Shown piece by piece: positions 5,959-6,407 of a stretch of 6,407 bases of DNA (the stretch's first letter is position 1; every line of letters starts with the position of its first letter). The position numbers and the translations under genes were made by a program. Origin of the DNA: Alphaproteobacteria bacterium UBA6062 (GTDB taxonomy: Bacteria > Pseudomonadota > Alphaproteobacteria > Sneathiellales > Sneathiellaceae). The notes under the pieces are model-generated. The model was not told the DNA's origin and made no database searches. It saw only the letters and a program-made list of their open reading frames with translations. The stretch spans positions 1 to 6,407 of the forward strand of contig DIYE01000377.1 of assembly GCA_002428885.1 (NCBI GenBank), given 5' to 3'.

Positions 5959-6407
5959 AAGAGATGAAGTATCGGGCACGGATACAACCGGCCATGAGTG
6001 GGACGGAATTCGCGAGCTTGATACACCGATGCCGCGCTGGTGGCTGTGGACCTTCTACGCCACGATCTTTTGGGGTGTGATCTACACGATCATGTATCCC
6101 GCATGGCCACTGGTTCAGTCGGCAACGGCAGGCGTCATGGGTTGGTCATCTCGGGCCGAAGTCCAGCAAGAGCTGGTCTCGTTCGAAGAGGCCAACGCTC
6201 CGTGGAATGCCAAGCTGGTGGACACCCCGCTTGAGGAGATTTCGGCTGACCCTGAGTTGCAGCAATATGCCGTCAACGCAGGCAGCGCTGTGTTCCGCAC
6301 CTGGTGTGCACAGTGTCACGGCTCGGGCGCGCAGGGCGCGGCGGGCTTTCCGAACCTACTGGATGACGCATGGCTTTGGGGCGGTACGATGGAGGATATC
6401 CATTTCA
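5945..6407 (+). CDS. ccoP: cbb3-type cytochrome c oxidase subunit III (dihaem cytochrome c), 3' truncated by window
   Basis: The first 154 residues are present; the family is usually about 290-310 residues. CcoP is a membrane-anchored dihaem cytochrome c that accepts electrons from soluble or membrane cytochrome c and hands them to CcoO. The N-terminal part has the conserved HEWDGIRELDTPMPRWW stretch (17-33), then a membrane helix (about 32-51, rich in aromatic residues) and a periplasmic linker. The first haem motif is C121-A-Q-C124-H125, followed by GSGAQGAAGFPNL, the usual CcoP context. The second CxxCH should lie beyond the window end. The frame stays open to the last base. The start overlaps ccoQ by 14 bases, with a strong ribosome site, indicating coupled translation. 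Confidence 0.94.
   Translation, partial: MSKIERDEVSGTDTTGHEWDGIRELDTPMPRWWLWTFYATIFWGVIYTIMYPAWPLVQSATAGVMGWSSRAEVQQELVSFEEANAPWNAKLVDTPLEEISADPELQQYAVNAGSAVFRTWCAQCHGSGAQGAAGFPNLLDDAWLWGGTMEDIHF

Noticed and set aside
1..6407. CRISPR array, tRNA, rRNA, insertion sequence or phage genes
   Set aside because: No regular repeats, no tRNA or rRNA-like stretches and no transposase or integrase motifs were seen on either strand. The coding density and style are uniform.

Overview
The window looks like chromosomal DNA of a moderate-GC alphaproteobacterium. The protein types point there (an FNR-type regulator with the C-X2-C-X7-C cluster motif, HemN, and a ccoNOQP order), and so does a TTGAC-N4-GTCAA box. 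The genus cannot be fixed from sequence alone. All real genes lie on the + strand, and both edge genes are cut by the window.

Layout: (1) bases 3-758 are the C-terminal part of an acyl-CoA dehydrogenase family protein (AidB-like flavin group), followed by a hairpin plus T-rich tail at 833-873 that looks like its terminator. (2) The gap 759-1045 holds that terminator and a compact cluster of overlapping GC-rich palindromes at 940-965, then the start of an O2-sensing [4Fe-4S] FNR-family regulator (about 1046-1840). (3) hemN, the O2-independent coproporphyrinogen III oxidase, follows 14 bases later and is probably co-transcribed. (4) A 217-base promoter region (3205-3421) carries a perfect FNR box (3298-3311) inside a 13-bp perfect inverted repeat (3262-3274 / 3317-3329). 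(5) ccoN-ccoO-ccoQ-ccoP encode the cbb3-type, high-affinity cytochrome c oxidase. ccoP is cut off at the window end, just after its first haem c motif.

Working together: the FNR protein would lose its iron-sulphur cluster in oxygen. When oxygen falls it would bind the box upstream of ccoN and switch on the microaerobic terminal oxidase. HemN supplies haem when the oxygen-dependent coproporphyrinogen oxidase cannot work, which supports the two b haems and three c haems of CcoNOP. The unit is therefore a compact sensor, haem-supply and oxidase module.

I see no previously undescribed protein system here: every gene belongs to a well-known family. The least explained features are non-coding: the inverted repeat around the FNR box, the stacked palindromes before fnr, and the AT-rich alternative hairpins after hemN.
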